A stretch of 64,000 nt of DNA from Lycocorax pyrrhopterus obiensis (GCA_014706295.1 JACSVZ010000006.1:24300629-24364628), one strand, 5' to 3'; shown: positions 1 to 13,333, counted from the stretch's first letter. The notes: generated by a model not told the origin, from the letters alone. Made by a program: numbers and translations.

Positions 1-634
1 GTACCTGCTTTGGTGGTGCTGCTGCTGTCTGTGGTCTTTTGGAGGGTGGAGTATAACATCCTTTCTTCCTTAATCTCATTCCTTCAGTTTCATATGCTGT
101 TGGTCTCTTAGTCTGAGTTCCTGTCAATTGTCTTCAAGTTTCTGATATTATGGAGGAGTCATATTTACAGCAGTGTTTGTAGTAATCCTTATGGACTTTC
201 AGATGAGTTGGTTGTGTGATGCCCAGAGTAGACAGTGTAATGGAATAGCAAGAACGAAGAAAATGGAAAAGAATACACAGGGGTACCCTGATCTGCCTTG
301 CTGTGAGGAATACCTCAGAAACTTCTAGAAAATGAATGAAATTCTCTAAACTTATTTGGAAAGTTAAAGAGGAAATCAATTAAAGATAGAAGAAGGTTTT
401 GTATCACATGCAGGTGTAATGATAGAGCCAGCTGTTTTCATCGAATAGATGCTACTCTTCTGTGTCTTTGAGACATAAGAACAGATGATGTTTTGAGAGT
501 AAATGGCAAAAGCTGAAGTGTTTTGTTTAGGGGTTTTTTTTTCCTCCCTCTTGAAATATGTCAAGACCCTCTGGAGTGTTATTCCTTTATTTTCTTTTCC
601 TCATCTCAATCTCTTAAATTTAATTTCTTCCTAG
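1..634 (+). other. SLC30A9: SLC30A9 intron (partial)
   Basis: AT-rich intronic sequence ending in the acceptor of the 635-748 exon. I see no further exon, repeat family or RNA gene in it. The preceding SLC30A9 exon lies outside the window. Confidence 0.75.
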
Positions 635-748
635 GAAATTCAGCAAGTGAAAACCCTTGAAGAATTAGAAGCCTTTATGCTTAAGCATGGTGAGAATATC
701 ATTGACACTCTGGGAGCTGAAGTAGACAGACTTGAGAAGGACCTGAAG
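635..748 (+). CDS. SLC30A9: SLC30A9 penultimate coding exon
   Basis: This exon has 114 bases, exactly 38 codons, phase 0 on both sides. It is preceded by a pyrimidine-rich acceptor ending ttcctag and followed by the donor gtaaat. It encodes EIQQVKTLEELEAFMLKHGE followed by NIIDTLGAEVDRLEKDLK. The segment is strongly charged and predicted helical, as expected for the tail of ZnT9. Confidence 0.93.
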
Positions 749-2280
749 GTAAATTTAACTGCTTATTAGTAGTGCTTATTCTGTGATATATTTTAAACAA
801 TATCACTGCATCTGATTTTTGGGATTTCATTAGTAAATATGAGATAGGGAAAGAGGCTGATATTATGAATGCAGATTTTCTTGCTATAGTTTTATAAACT
901 AAGTTCTGACCACCAGCAAATCCTTCCTTTGCCACTGATCCATTTGTTACATATTTTGTTCCATTTTATACCAACATAGAACAAATTTTCATTAAATAGA
1001 CCCGAATGTGTCTTTGTTGCTGTATTCTCAGAATGTCAGATTATTTATAGGCTGTTGAATTCTGGTTTGGCTGTAAAAAAAGCAAATTTTCTTTTTTTTT
1101 TTTTTTAACTGGTTCTTAGCAATCTATCAAATATTTCTGGGTAGTGGGACTGCTACTCAACATCTTTCACTCTTGTTGAAGCCGTACAGTGTTTATTTTA
1201 CTTTACAAAAGCCTCTCAGGTTTCTTATGTTTTTTTTTATTCTGCTATTTAAATATCCTCTGGCAGATGCAAGAAAAGGTTGTTTCCATTTTTAATTTTG
1301 TAAGTATATTGGGCCTGTCAGTCTTACCTTTCTGGCATGAATTCAGAACTACAAGAATATTGACCCCCAGATAAATGCAGTCCTGCTATGTCTGTCTTTT
1401 CTGGCCGTGAGACACTACTCAAGAGCATGTCTGTCCTTGCTTGTTATATTTCATAAATATTCTAGTTTTAAGTTTCTATCCCTAGGGTTGTCCTGTTTTA
1501 AAAGTCAAAATACTATTTTTGAATTTAATTGCACTATCTGAATCAGTTCTTCATGCATGGTTTTTGAGGAGCAGGATCATCTCTAAATTTTTTATAAACA
1601 TAGATATGTTTTTTTGGTGTAGGCATATATATAGTGATTGTGTTGGTAATGAATATGCTTTACTAAATATACTAGTCATGTTCGCATTCTGGATGACTTT
1701 GAAGTCATGACTTTCTTATGGATTATACAATTGATGTAATGATGATAATATATTTCTACAACATCAGAAAATGAATATTTCTTAATAGAAACAGTATTCT
1801 GAATCTTTATAAATAGCTTCAGTGGCATAGAATAAATTATTTCAAAAATCTTACCCGTTATTCAGGAAAGTATTTGTTAAAACTTCAAGGAAGCGAGATA
1901 TGTACATGTACATGTATCTGAACAGTTTTATATAAAACCCTACTGCCTTTTTAAAATTGAGAGCTCTTCCATACTGTGTAAAGCATAAGAACTAATTTAT
2001 CCATGATGTTGAAAAGTATTTTTCAAATAAAAACATGACCTAGCTTTCAAAAAATGCCTTATAATATGGACAATGTTTGTTGAAACTCTTCCTCATTTTA
2101 AAATAGTCCCTATGTTACCCAAAAAGGGGATTTGTTATCCAGTTGAAAACATCATACCAGAAGTACATTACTTGTAATGATGCACAAAAATGTATTTGAA
2201 TATTTTCAATAAATTGTTTTTAAATTTTATTTCAGCAACGAAATCCTGATGTTCGTCATGTGGATTTGGAGATACTGTAG
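635..2280 (+). CDS. SLC30A9: SLC30A9 (zinc transporter 9), C-terminal end only, two exons
   Basis: Two exons (635-748 and 2236-2280) join in phase to give the last 52 residues of SLC30A9/ZnT9. The peptide contains LKHGENIIDTLGAEVDRLEK and ends RNPDVRHVDLEIL before a TAG stop. I recognise this as the conserved tail of the family; the human protein ends almost identically. Family knowledge: ZnT9 is a cation-diffusion-facilitator protein that exports zinc from mitochondria. It was also described as a nuclear-receptor coactivator (HUEL/GAC63). The zinc-transporting membrane domain is encoded upstream of this window, so only the soluble, helix-rich C-terminal tail is visible. The reading frame is intact and the junctions are GT-AG. 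Its 3' end faces the 3' end of BEND4. Sure of the family; the upstream part is unseen. Confidence 0.93.
749..2235 (+). other. SLC30A9: SLC30A9 last intron
   Basis: An intron of 1,487 bases between the last two coding exons, with a gtaaat donor and a ttttatttcag acceptor. It is AT-rich, with a T run near 1092-1105 and an alternating tacatg stretch near 1900-1915. Nothing else is recognisable. Confidence 0.85.
2236..2280 (+). CDS. SLC30A9: SLC30A9 last coding exon with stop
   Basis: This terminal coding piece has 45 bases and follows the acceptor tttatttcag. It encodes QRNPDVRHVDLEIL and a TAG stop at 2278-2280. As I recall it, the human end differs mainly by K for Q and E for D. It is too short for a plain ORF search; I identified it from family similarity and phase continuity with the previous exon. 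Confidence 0.92.
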   Translation, partial: QRNPDVRHVDLEIL

Positions 2281-4340
2281 AGTTGAACAGGAGAAATCTT
2301 CAGGTTGCTACCCTTGTGGAAAGAAGTCACGTAAAGGGCTGAAAAGCTTCTGAAATTGCAGTGACCTCAGCACCATACCTTGCTTCCTTGCTGTAGGCTT
2401 CCTGGACTGTTAGCACTGCTTCTGTTTCTGGAAGAGCGCTAGACTTGCAGACAAAAATTTCCATGGCAAAATCAGTTTCAAAAAGCTACTTGAGTTAAAT
2501 TCCACAGGAGAGTCTGTCCAAGTATATTTACTGTGATTCAGAACTTAAACCTTGAGGTTTAGTTAGGCAAGTACAGCTGCCTGAAACTATACAACACAGT
2601 TTTTCCATTTGTGTCCCTTTGCAGTCAGTTTGCACTTCTTTAGTTTCTTTCAAGATATCGTTAAAGGTTCTTGGGAGATATTAAGATTAGTTAGGAAGAG
2701 TTTGTTCCAGTGGAACCTGCCAACCTTAACTTGTACTATTTCAACTGTGTGATTGTTTCACAATTTTTCTTTTCTATGAGATAAATTGTTTCAAATGGGC
2801 GCTGGCCTTATCTCAAGTATCGTGACCTGGAAACCTGCTTTTTGCCACCATTACGATTACAACTGCACTTCAGGAAAACAAGGTTTTTCACCTCAGAGGA
2901 GCCAGCTGTATGGGTTTAGCCAGAGTACATTAAGTTACTGTGAAAAATTACTACATACAAATTTCGGTGCGCTTCCTCTCTTTAAATTTTGTTTGTTTTT
3001 TTCCCTACTTTGACACTTGTTTTCTTATTCGTAAGTATCTTCAGATGTAATCTGGGAGATATTTATGGTAGTGCTTATTAAAAGTTACCTGGCATTTTTG
3101 GCTTTCTATATTTTAATAGACTCTATTGCCAGATATGGTCTTTGCTAGAAGATGCAAGAGATGTAGCTGGAATATATAATAGTAAAAAACAATCTATTTA
3201 TAATTAAACAAATGAATACATTGTATTTTTAATTTATTTACCTTTAGATATTATCAGAATTCAAAACCACTTACTCTGCATTTTTTTATAACTTGACCTT
3301 GCTTGTTTGGGAGAGTAATTCTATCAGTGGTCCTCAACAATCCAGAGATAAGTGATTAGTTTATAACTTTGAAATGTGACATTCTAGAACTGTGTACAAT
3401 TGTCTCAAGGCTTTCTGCAGTAGGTACTCAAGTTGTACCAGATTCTTTGAGACCCAGCCTTTATTAATAAGGCTGTGAGTACTGAACATGCAAGTTGAAA
3501 TGTAAGTGAAATAGCCGTATTTAAATAGCACTGAGGAAAATTCTTTATGCACTTTAACATAAAATTAGATTTGCTTATGGGTGAGGGTGGTAATAAGACC
3601 ATCCTAGTAACTCAGTTGCTGAGTAATGACTGACTTGCTGAAAGAAGGAATGTTGATATGAAACACAAGTCCTCAAAAATCAATTTTAAGATTATATTGT
3701 AAGCATTGCAGCAAATAATTGTGGAGACCAATATGTCCAGATTTGACTAAAAGCATTTTAGAATATTTTTTTTTCATACTAGGTGTCACTTACCAGTGAA
3801 CTATGAGAATTTAAAATAACATGCCTTTTTGACAACTGCAAAGCACTTTGCATGCTGGTCATTTTAAGTAGAAAAACATTCCAGAGTTAAGTTACGGATG
3901 GGGCTTCACATACAGTAATTGTGGGTGAAAGGATCCCCTCGGTACCCTTTTCCATAATCCCTGTTCACTGGTGGCTTCTTTATAGCATATTCCCTTATTA
4001 TGGCTAATTTAAAAGAAGGCTTACTTTATGTGGTTTTCTCCTGTCGTAGAAATAGTTAGTATATTTAAGCCCAATGATTTAAAATGCAGTTTAAAGGTAA
4101 TTTGGAAGTCTCCTATATCAAATAAATAAGGCATATTTTAGCACATTATAAATAATTTACCTTTCTCCTTGCCCTTCTATGTAAAATTAATCTCATCTCA
4201 GTATGCACTCTCCTGGTATTAGTCTTATTCATGAAGAGCACTGGAATGTGGTAATGCATAACATGTTTTTTTCTCCCTAGAATATTTATATGGATTTTGA
4301 ATTTGAATAAACACATTAATAAACCAGTTATTTCAGAAAT
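2281..4340 (+). other. SLC30A9: SLC30A9 3' UTR, proximal part (end uncertain)
   Basis: T-rich sequence directly after the SLC30A9 stop. The first canonical AATAAA signals on the + strand are at 4121-4126, 4306-4311 and 4318-4323. Weaker ATTAAA forms occur near 3077 and 3203. Further canonical signals at 6861, 6935, 7849 and 9179 mean a longer UTR is possible. The true end cannot be chosen from sequence alone. Confidence 0.4.
4121..4126 (+). terminator. Candidate poly(A) signal for SLC30A9
   Basis: First canonical AATAAA on the + strand after the stop, in an AATAAATAAG context about 1.84 kb downstream. Two more copies follow at 4306 and 4318. It is a candidate only, because the downstream GU-rich element is weak. 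Confidence 0.3.
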
Positions 4341-7300
4341 CAAAAACCTGAAGAGAAGTAAAACTGGGAAAATGTTCTTCCTGCAGAGGTTAGTGAAGAC
4401 AGCCAGTGTGACCAAGTGGTTTGCATGCTGGAGTTACTGATGAATGAGTAGTGTCAGTGTGCAGTTTGCAGCACAGAACTTTCCCTGCAAGGTTAGTAAA
4501 TGTTATCTCAATAGCAAAATGTTCCTGTATGAAGAGGAGGTGTGAGCTTATATTCTTACAGAACATCTGCTCCAAAAGCCTATAAAAATGGTTTTTTTAT
4601 TCATTGGAGATGTAATTCATCTGAATTCTGATCTTAATTTCCTTATTTGAGTCAGAAAAATACCCATCCACACCTTTTGTTTATATTCCACGATAGAATT
4701 CAGTTCCTTGTCTCCCAGTTACATTACTGATTATAGCATCACAATATGCTAAATTCAAGACGCCAGGACTTGCATGTTTTTGGGTGCATTACAGTTGACC
4801 AGTCTGAGAACCCAGTTCTGTTTTTTAAAGTGACCTGGATGGTGATGTACTACAAAAGATGGGCAGACTGGTTTTGGCAGTACCTTGTAAGTTTACATGT
4901 CACACAGTTGGATGGAGGTACTGATTCATTGGTTGGAAAGGAAAAGTAATTCCAAGCTGTTACATTTTAATTTGTATGTTATAATTTACAAATTGTTTTT
5001 AACAGATACAACATTTTTACTGCTTTTTTTTCTTTAACTGTCTTTATAGTCAAAACATTGAGGTGATGTGGGTCCACTACTTAGTTTACTTTTGTTTTAA
5101 TGTTTTTGGGGAAAATAATTAGCTAATGCATTTACATTTACATGATAGAGTCCTCAGATTAAAGAACTGTACAAAGTGTGGAGGAGTGAATCTTTTTTTT
5201 ATCACAAATGCAATTACAAAATGGTTTTCCTGATTGATTTTAAGGAAAAGAAATGGAATTTACCTAACAATAATGTTATATTCTAGGATTTTTTCAGTTA
5301 AGGTGTGGTGTTTTAAAATAATTTATTTCTGTAGGCTGGCCTTGCAGGTTCTGTTTTTTTCAAATTGTGTTCAAAGTACGGCTGCCCTCTCTGCTTTGTG
5401 GAAGATTGCTTACATGCTGTGCAGTGTCTCATAATTCTGTAAAACTTGCGATGTTTGAAAAACTTGTCTTAGTGTTTCAAGATACTGAATGATCTTAATG
5501 TATTTTAAGTCCAAGCTGACTGGATACTAATAATATGTTTTTCTGTAGAATATTTTTTTTCTGTAAAACATAAAATTTGGAAGTGATTATCTTACCCCCA
5601 GCAATGAACTTCAAGTCTGAATTGTCTCCATCATACACTGGAATTCAGCATTTGATGTGGTCTCCCTTTCTCCCCTCCACTTTTAAAGCATTTATTAAGG
5701 ATCCAGTGGTAGTAAATACCTCAGTGGATCACTGTATTACACAGACTGTTTGGTGGTTTGTTTTCTGGTCCAGAAGTAGTGGGGACTCATGGAACATGAG
5801 CACACATCTTTTAAGGACAGGTTTACATCCTTTATCCCCTGTGACTCATCCTTGAACTAAAGGCTCAAGGATGACTCTATTTTTTTCCTTTCTTGAATTC
5901 CCACACAGATTTTATTGCTTTTTTAAAGTGATTCTTACTTTTAGAGGAACATGGCATTGTGAACAGCTTATGTTTTTAATAGCAGGGTTAAATTCTACTC
6001 TTGTCTGTGAATTTTGTACTGTACTTCTTGTTCATTAATAGTTGACAATAGAGATTACTGTTTTGAAAGCTACAAACTGTTTTAGCCAAAACTGAGTTTT
6101 CTAATTCTGTCAGGTGCAGCTTTTTCAGCTGTATCTGAAGACTCAGTTTTTATTGACAGATTTCTACTGCCCCCTCTTTGATAAGGAAGAGTACAGGAAG
6201 GTTTTTAGGTGTTTTGTCTAGGTTATACATTGTTTCCAGTCCTGTTTTCTCCTTATTTGTAATCATTTTAGCTGGTTTTTTTTTTCTGTAACAAAGAAAA
6301 AATACGTATTATGGAAGTACCTTAGTGATGAGTACATCAAATACAGTCTTCATACAAAGAGTTTTTATGCACTTGTGTATTGAAAGTGTGGCAATTTTTG
6401 AAAATTGTCAATGAAGTAATCCTTTTTCTAAACTTGATTTAGATGTTTTCCTTATAAAGGAAACCAGAACACCATATTGTTTAAGATTTGAAAGCAAAAT
6501 GTTTCCTTTTATGGTCATATGTTCTTAAGGCATTTTGGCTTGGTGGAATTATTGGTGACTATTGACTCCTGTACAAAACCTGCCCTTCTGTGCATGCCTA
6601 AAGGCTTACAGAAGTGAATATAAAATGACAGTGTGCTTTTTTCCTTCTAGCTTAAGTATTGTGCTGCTTCTGTTCTTATTGTTGGCTCTGAATAGAGAGT
6701 ACCGCTAACATCTCTCTTGCAGTTTACCTGCATAATGGAAATGAGAAGTCAAGATGTACCAAAAAGATTTTTTTTTTGTAGAGGGTTTGTGTAGTTTAAG
6801 TGATTTTTCCTTTCTTGTTAGTGAGACACAAATCATTAAGATCAAAAGTAGACTATATTAAATAAAAAAAGTAATAGAAATCCAGGCTCTAAAGCACAAT
6901 AGTTCAATTATTGAAATGTATGTCCTTTGAGGAAAATAAAACAGAAGCTCTAAGTCGATGTATGGTCTATAGAAACTGCAGTCAGTCAAGCTTTGCTGAA
7001 GCGAAAGAAATTAAACTAAAAGTATGTGATAAAAAGAAAAGAATACAAGGAAGGGAAAGACCCAAGACATTGAGTACTTGGAAATAGGAAAGGATGAAAA
7101 CCATCTAAAAAACTTGTCCAGAAATAAGAAATGAGATTGGAGAAGAAAAGAACAGTAAGAAATTATATTTTATTAGAATGCACAAAACTAGATAGGATGA
7201 CGTTTTCTTTCCAGTTTCTTTCTGTTTTATTTTACCAATATTCTGATAGTTGAATAATTCCTCCCTCCTGCTCCCAGCAAAAACTCATCTTTTTTTTTTC

Positions 7301-8756
7301 CTGTACTGAAAATGGGAGCCTCTGTCTAACTGTATCCTGATACGGTCTTCAGCCTTGCAGGTACAAACCTATTTGTCCACTGAAAACGGCTAAGGGTGAT
7401 GTCATCTCAGTCTTTGTTGGTGAGGTAGGTGTTTGGTAAGTGGAGGGTGAGTAATGTTATTTGTGGAACTGGGAGCTGGAGTGAATTGAAGAGAAAATTA
7501 ATTGATTCTTTCAGGGAGAAAATGACTGAAGCACCATACTGAACGTGCTGTGGAAAAAGAGGTGCTCTGTTCTAAGGTCTACATAATTCTTGCAGTGGGT
7601 TGTAGTCACTGATGAATACGTTAGTCTGTATTTTTCAATTTGCTGAGATGTCTGTGGATAAGCAAGATTTCTAATTAAATCACGTTCTGAAAAGGAGTTA
7701 AAACATTCAAAATGTAATGTGAAAAGGATGTATGTTTTTAAAATACCGCAGGCACTACAGCACATTATAATAGGCAAAAAATATTCAGTATTACATGGGG
7801 CGCTTGTGGACATTTTTTTTTTCTGTGTAAATCAAAGCCACCAATTAAAATAAAGGGTCTTGGTTACTTTTTATAAGCATTACACTAATAGCAAGCCCAG
7901 TCATATTTTTGTATAGCCAGCATTCATAGTGCCGTTCTGGGGAGGAGGTTTCTGTTAAAATAGTGGAATACAGGTCCATAATCTAGCATAAGTTTGGTTT
8001 TTGTAATCTAAATTTAGACTGTGTTTAAAACTTTAGAGGTTGTGATCAGCTGCTTCAAATCTGAAGTCAGAAGAAAAAAAATGCAATATGTATAAGTGAT
8101 GTAATATAAAAGGGATTTTGTAAGTGTCTCTTCAAATTAAATATGCTGAAGAACTGTGTGAGAAGTGTTTGAAAAATGCCTAAAGCATTTGGAAACCGTT
8201 TTGGCTATTGCCAAAATGGTATTAAATTTGAAAGTCAACAGTGAGGATTTTCACTGGTGGTAGAACTTTCAAAGGGCAATCTCAAAGTCAAAATCTATTT
8301 TCCTATGCAGCCTTTTAATCAGATTAACCAGCCCCCTCCCCACCCTGCACCTTGCATTTTGGTGTATTGGCTTTTTCATTCTGTGTCTTGGTTACTCCAT
8401 ATTAGTATGGGGAAGTAATTTTGATTTGTGGTGTAGACATTAAAATACTTGCCTGCATATGTTTTTTGTTTTGTAATTATACTTGAATTCAGTACATTCT
8501 GTATCATGTCTGGAAGTTGTAATTACTCAGTAAAATGTTACATAGCCAGTAAGGGTTGTGTTCTGTTAATTTAAGCAATTTTATATGCATTGGAAAAGTA
8601 AGCAATAATACTGGCTTTAGGCAGCTGATGATTCACTATATTTCTGAATTCAAATTGCATATAACTATTTTATGGATGCAAAACAAAGGTTCTATCCATC
8701 TATTTGTACTAGTTATTCAATTTGCCTTTGTGATGCTGGCACACACTGTTCAATAG

Positions 8757-8946
8757 CATGCACTCGGTGAGGGAGCAACCTGCCCAGGCCGGCCAAGCTC
8801 TATTTATTAGTTCTCAGAACCTCACTGGCAGCTCCACCTTTCATCCCATTCACCCCCTGCCCTCAAAGAGGGCGGTTCCTTCCCCAATACTGAGAAAGCT
8901 CTTTCTGCCTGCCTCAGAGGCCCCATTGGCCCTGTGTCCAGTTTAG
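8757..8946. other. C-rich block with abrupt edges
   Basis: A stretch of roughly 190 bases that is clearly richer in C and G than the AT-rich sequence on both sides. It has CpGs near its left edge (actcggtgagg, ggccggcc) and many CC-rich words. It could be an old insertion or an unrecognised repeat. I see no coding signal in it that I trust. Confidence 0.3.
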
Positions 8947-9178
8947 ACTACCTGTCCTGATCCAGATGTAAGGATGATGTGAAGAAAGGTAGTACTACAG
9001 ATGGGTTGCATGTCTGTGTATAGTTGGGTTTATGTGTTAGACTTGCATAGTAACCATAGTTTCACAATCCCAGCAAAGCTGTCCAAGCCTCTTAAGAAAA
9101 AGCTTGAAATTAGTCAGCTTAGAAAGGATTTAATGTACTGTCTGGTACACTTAAGTGCCACTTTTTATCACTAATACC

Positions 9179-9184
9179 AATAAA
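9179..9184 (+). terminator. Alternative distal poly(A) signal, + strand
   Basis: A canonical AATAAA (ccaataaaactg). A T/G-rich stretch (ttttatgtggttgg) lies about 55 bases further on. If SLC30A9 has a very long 3' UTR, this is the last plausible end before the convergent BEND4 3' end. Confidence 0.25.
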
Positions 9185-11913
9185 ACTGCTTATTTATCCA
9201 GTTATGGGAAGAACTGTTTCTAACTAGGCTGAAAAAATTTTATGTGGTTGGAAAGAAGAGTCAAAAATGCCAGAAGCTTGGGTGATGAAATGGAGAAACT
9301 TGAAAAACTAGAGTTTTTGTCTGTATGGTATCAGATACCAGAAATAAAGTGGTCAAGAACATATTGCAGGAAAGATTTTGGCTCTGCAGCATATGTCCTG
9401 ATTGCTAAGGATGTTTCATTTCATAGTTGAGAGACTCTCTTTCTCAAGAGAAGTTTGTTGGTTTTGTATGGTTTTGTTGCGGTTTTTTTTCTCTAATGAA
9501 CCAAATGGCACAAGATCCGCCTGAGCAGAGAAGTGACAGACTTGAGGGCCTTGTCTCTTGTCTATTTGAGGTCAAGTTCAAACACTGTCTTTTGGGCTGT
9601 CTGAATAACCAAGCAAGTGGTCTCAGCCACTTTGGAAGAGGGAGAGAGCTCTGTCTTTTCACATGATGTAACCTGGAATCTTCAAAAGCCTTTCTTTATT
9701 TGCTGTCTGTGGCCTTAATTGAAAGGCCATTCCTAAATAGTTGTGTTAAATGGGGGCTAATGGGTTGAAGTGGGATCTTGCAGTCAGCTGGTTGAGGTGA
9801 TCTTAAGAGTCCTGTTCAAGAATGAGTTTTGTCTGTCTTTGCAAATATTTTATGAGAGACTTATTAAAAGATATGAAAAGTAAACCTTCCTTTAGCGTTT
9901 GAATTAAACTTTTTTTGAAAACCTTAGGAAAAGGGACATAATTTCTGCTTTCACAGAAGTTGTGCCAGCTCAGCTCCTAGTAAATTACGTGTATTGATTT
10001 ACCCAAGCTCTCAGTGACTTTTTTTTTTTTTTTTAAATTTAGACTTCTTCACATCTGATGCTGAATTGGGGCTTAGTAAGATCTTTTCTAGGTTCTCTTT
10101 CTGGCACTTGAGGTGACTTAAATTTCACTGCTCTAGTATAAACTGATATTCAGTCTTTTAGAGAAGTATTTTTTTTTTCCCCAAATACTGATCGAACAGC
10201 AGTTTACCATTAAATCAGGCTACTCTGGATACACAAAGCATTAAGTTTAGGGTTTAAACGTGGGAGTTTTATTTTCCTCTAAGGCAGTCATAAAGAAAAT
10301 CCATCTTGCATTTGATGCACATAAAACGGTTAATATATGAACCTCTGTCTCTGCATGCTGTAATTGTATGTAGGTGTCTTTGGCTGCAGATTTGTACCTT
10401 ACTGATCATCTTTCTCATGAAAGACAACTTTCTCAGCATCTCCTAATGAATCTGGACAACTTGGAAACCTTGATGCGAGAAAGACTTTCCAGTAAGGCTG
10501 TGGCTTTAAACCATTCTGCTCCTTTCCCTTTATGCTTTGCACTGATTTCATTGGTTCTGACCTTCACTGTAGAACTTCAGTTTCCAGGTGGTTCAAAACA
10601 GGGGTTTTAGGTGGAGAAGGCTCATTCCAAAATCTGTGTTCCAGGAGCTCCATCTGCTCAGTAGGTAATTGGACACTTCTGCATCGAGGGAGATGTGCGT
10701 GATACTCTGACTAGCATTTGGTGGGTTTACGAATGTGCCAAGGTCAACTTTTTTCTTGGAAATGTCTCACCCTGGAACAGTCTTCCTGATGCTGTGGATG
10801 GGAAAGATACCCCAGGTGTTTCCTTGACATTCCGTTTGTCAAGAGACTGTGTTGGAACTGCTTGCTGCTCTGCTTCTTTGGATTATCCTTTAGCAAATAA
10901 AAAATCCCTCTTTCCATCAGTTTAATAAGTAGTTAAGGTTTTGGCTCTTTGAGGTTCTCGCATCATTTTGTGAGAAGAATTTCAGTTTTTCAATCACATT
11001 ACTACAAGGCATTTTTGAAAGGTTTAATTAGACTTTTTCTGCTGTACTATTGACCCTGTTCCTAAATGGGAACTAAATTTAATATTAACTTTTCTAATGG
11101 GAAACTACTTTGAGTCATTAGCAAACCTGTTTCTTTCCATTTTCCCACAAAGACAGCCTAGGTTGAGGCAATTATATCTGTCAGATGAGTGGGAAAGTTT
11201 AAAGCATTTTTAAGGACAAAACGGTTTTTTAGCTTTTTCCCAACATTGTTGTATAAATTTATGTCAGATTTTTTTCTCTTGACTTAGCTAATTAATCTGC
11301 TGGTATGACTTTTTTTTTTCCTTGATATGATACATTTGCAGTAGAAGCTGCTTTTATACTTCAGATATTAAAGGGTCTGTGGAGGAGGGTTTTTGTATTC
11401 ATAGGGCAAGGTCACATACTGAGATCTGCCAGCTATTCCAAGGGACTCCCTGGTACAGCAGGGAAGGTTTATCCCTGGAGAGCTGTTTATGTATGAACTT
11501 GCTAGGAAATAACCAAGACAGAGCCTCTGATTTAAATAGGCCCCACTCAAGGAGTGGTCAGGTCACATCAGTGATGTTGGTTTGCTCTATCAATAACTAA
11601 GATTTATATGATTGTCGCCTGGAGCTGTATTCACACTTGCCTCATGCTGAAGCACTTGGGGACTGTTTGTAGTTACTGATGGTGCAGATGAGCGTAAGTA
11701 AGAGTCAGGTAGGGAAAGATGAGTTCTTTTTGAGATTATGTGCATGTTTCCAAACAGAAACCGACTTTGCAAGTCGGTACACATCGTGGTGTTGTCCATG
11801 CTGCATATGAGCCAGTGGCAATCTGCTGGCTTCAGTCAGTGCCTCAGCAGAGGGAAGGAGGCAGAGAAAACCCTGCCTAGCTGAACTCTTGAGGACAAGA
11901 TTTTGCAACGTGA

Positions 11914-11937
11914 GTAATCTTATTAAAATAAGATTAC
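11914..11937. repeat. Perfect 11-bp inverted repeat with 2-nt loop
   Basis: The arm gtaatcttatt is followed by aa and then its exact reverse complement, aataagattac. It could form a hairpin or cruciform. It is AT-rich, so function is doubtful. Confidence 0.7.
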
Positions 11938-12199
11938 AAACACTCTAATAATATGAGATTGCACATGAGCTTGTTCAAAGCAAATGAGGTTAAAACTAAA
12001 TACCTTCATACGCATGAAGTTCAATGTCTGACTTGGACCTTAAAGTTCTCTTCAGGGACATCTTGTGCCTCAGCAGGGACATAACTGCCAGCACGGGCCA
12101 TGCTTCTGAGGGCACCAGCACTGTTGCACAGCAGGAGCACAGTTTAGCCATTGCCTTACCAGTATGTTTAACAGGTTATTAGGTGAAGAGTGAATTACA

Positions 12200-12560
12200 C
12201 TCCCCATCTGTGTGGTGCTTGTTCCACTGCAGTTACTTCCCAGGCTGGCTTCTTTCCCATCCCAGGTACCTCTTACACCCCTTCTCTCTGCCTGCCCAGC
12301 CCCAGGCACTACCTCTCATGCTTATCCCCTTCCATACACTCTGCTCTTAGACCTAATGTCCCTTTTTGAGTTTCATAAACCCAATTGCTGCCTCTGGTTC
12401 CCTACTTATGTACTCTTCTTCCCTGCCAGCTTTCCCTGCTGGGTTCCTGCCTGTACTGCTCCTTCACCCTGTTTGGTTTACACACAGCCCATCCCTTTTC
12501 CCTCCTGCCTCCAGATCTACCCTCACATTTCCAGCCATTGTCCAAAAGTTTGGGGAGACA
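12200..12560. repeat. Pyrimidine-rich tract, low complexity
   Basis: About 360 bases on the + strand dominated by C and T, with many CCTTC-, TGCC- and TCCC-type words. Frames on both strands stay open only because of this skew. It is a polypurine/polypyrimidine region or a decayed unrecognised repeat, not a gene. Confidence 0.45.
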
Positions 12561-13333
12561 AAGTTTTTCAAAGAGAAGCTAATTATAATATTTTGCAGAT
12601 GGATTAATACAGGTTTTTTACCTCCGTTTCTCAGAGTTACCTGAAATTATTTTGGTGGGGGATTAGTAAACTCTTTTCACTAATTGTGATTTTCACCAAA
12701 AAAATGCAGTAGGCTGAAGCCCCTGAAAATACTTGCCCAACCCCAGTTAATTTTACAGCATTACAGGCACCCGAAAGTGTTGTTTTATAATGGCACTATT
12801 TAGTAACCATTTCAAATGGCTGACACCAGCCTGTGGGCAGGCCTGTCTGGCTCCACAGCCCAGCAGCAGTGGTTTGCTGTGGTGAATGTTTGTCACTGTA
12901 ATTCCTCTACAAATTATCTGGAGCCAGGATTTTCTAAAGCGTTTAAGAGAACAGGAGACATTCAGCCATCAATGGATTCTGAATTAAAATGGGATTTAAA
13001 CGTCACTGCTTGAAAATCCAGGTTTTAAGATTGCAGATGGGTACTTCCTTTGAGCAGTCTTTCTATTTAACCAGCACATAAATCTGTGTGGTTGTATATT
13101 GAGGTGAAAATGATTTATATTATATTCATACTTGAATTCTTCATAATCTTTCACTGTGGTTTTTGGTGCTTCATATCAAACAAGCATTTAATGCAGAAGA
13201 AAATGTTCTAGCACTTTATATAAATCTAAAACTTTTAATATATATTTATAGTGAGACCCAGGTGTCATGGCTGTCACACTGACACAATATTGCCTCTAGA
13301 GAAAGAGAGAGACATGTTAACCAGAGACTAACT

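Larger units (their letters stand above)
4341..13304. other. Convergent space between SLC30A9 and BEND4
   Basis: About 9 kb with no supportable gene. It is mostly AT-rich, with T runs (for example 10020-10034). Three local features stand out. There is a C-rich block with an abrupt composition change at 8757-8946. There is a pyrimidine-rich block at about 12200-12560. There is a perfect 11-bp hairpin at 11914-11937. Part of the stretch may be transcribed as distal SLC30A9 3' UTR. Open frames here are short, overlap on both strands and show no family resemblance. Confidence 0.6.
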
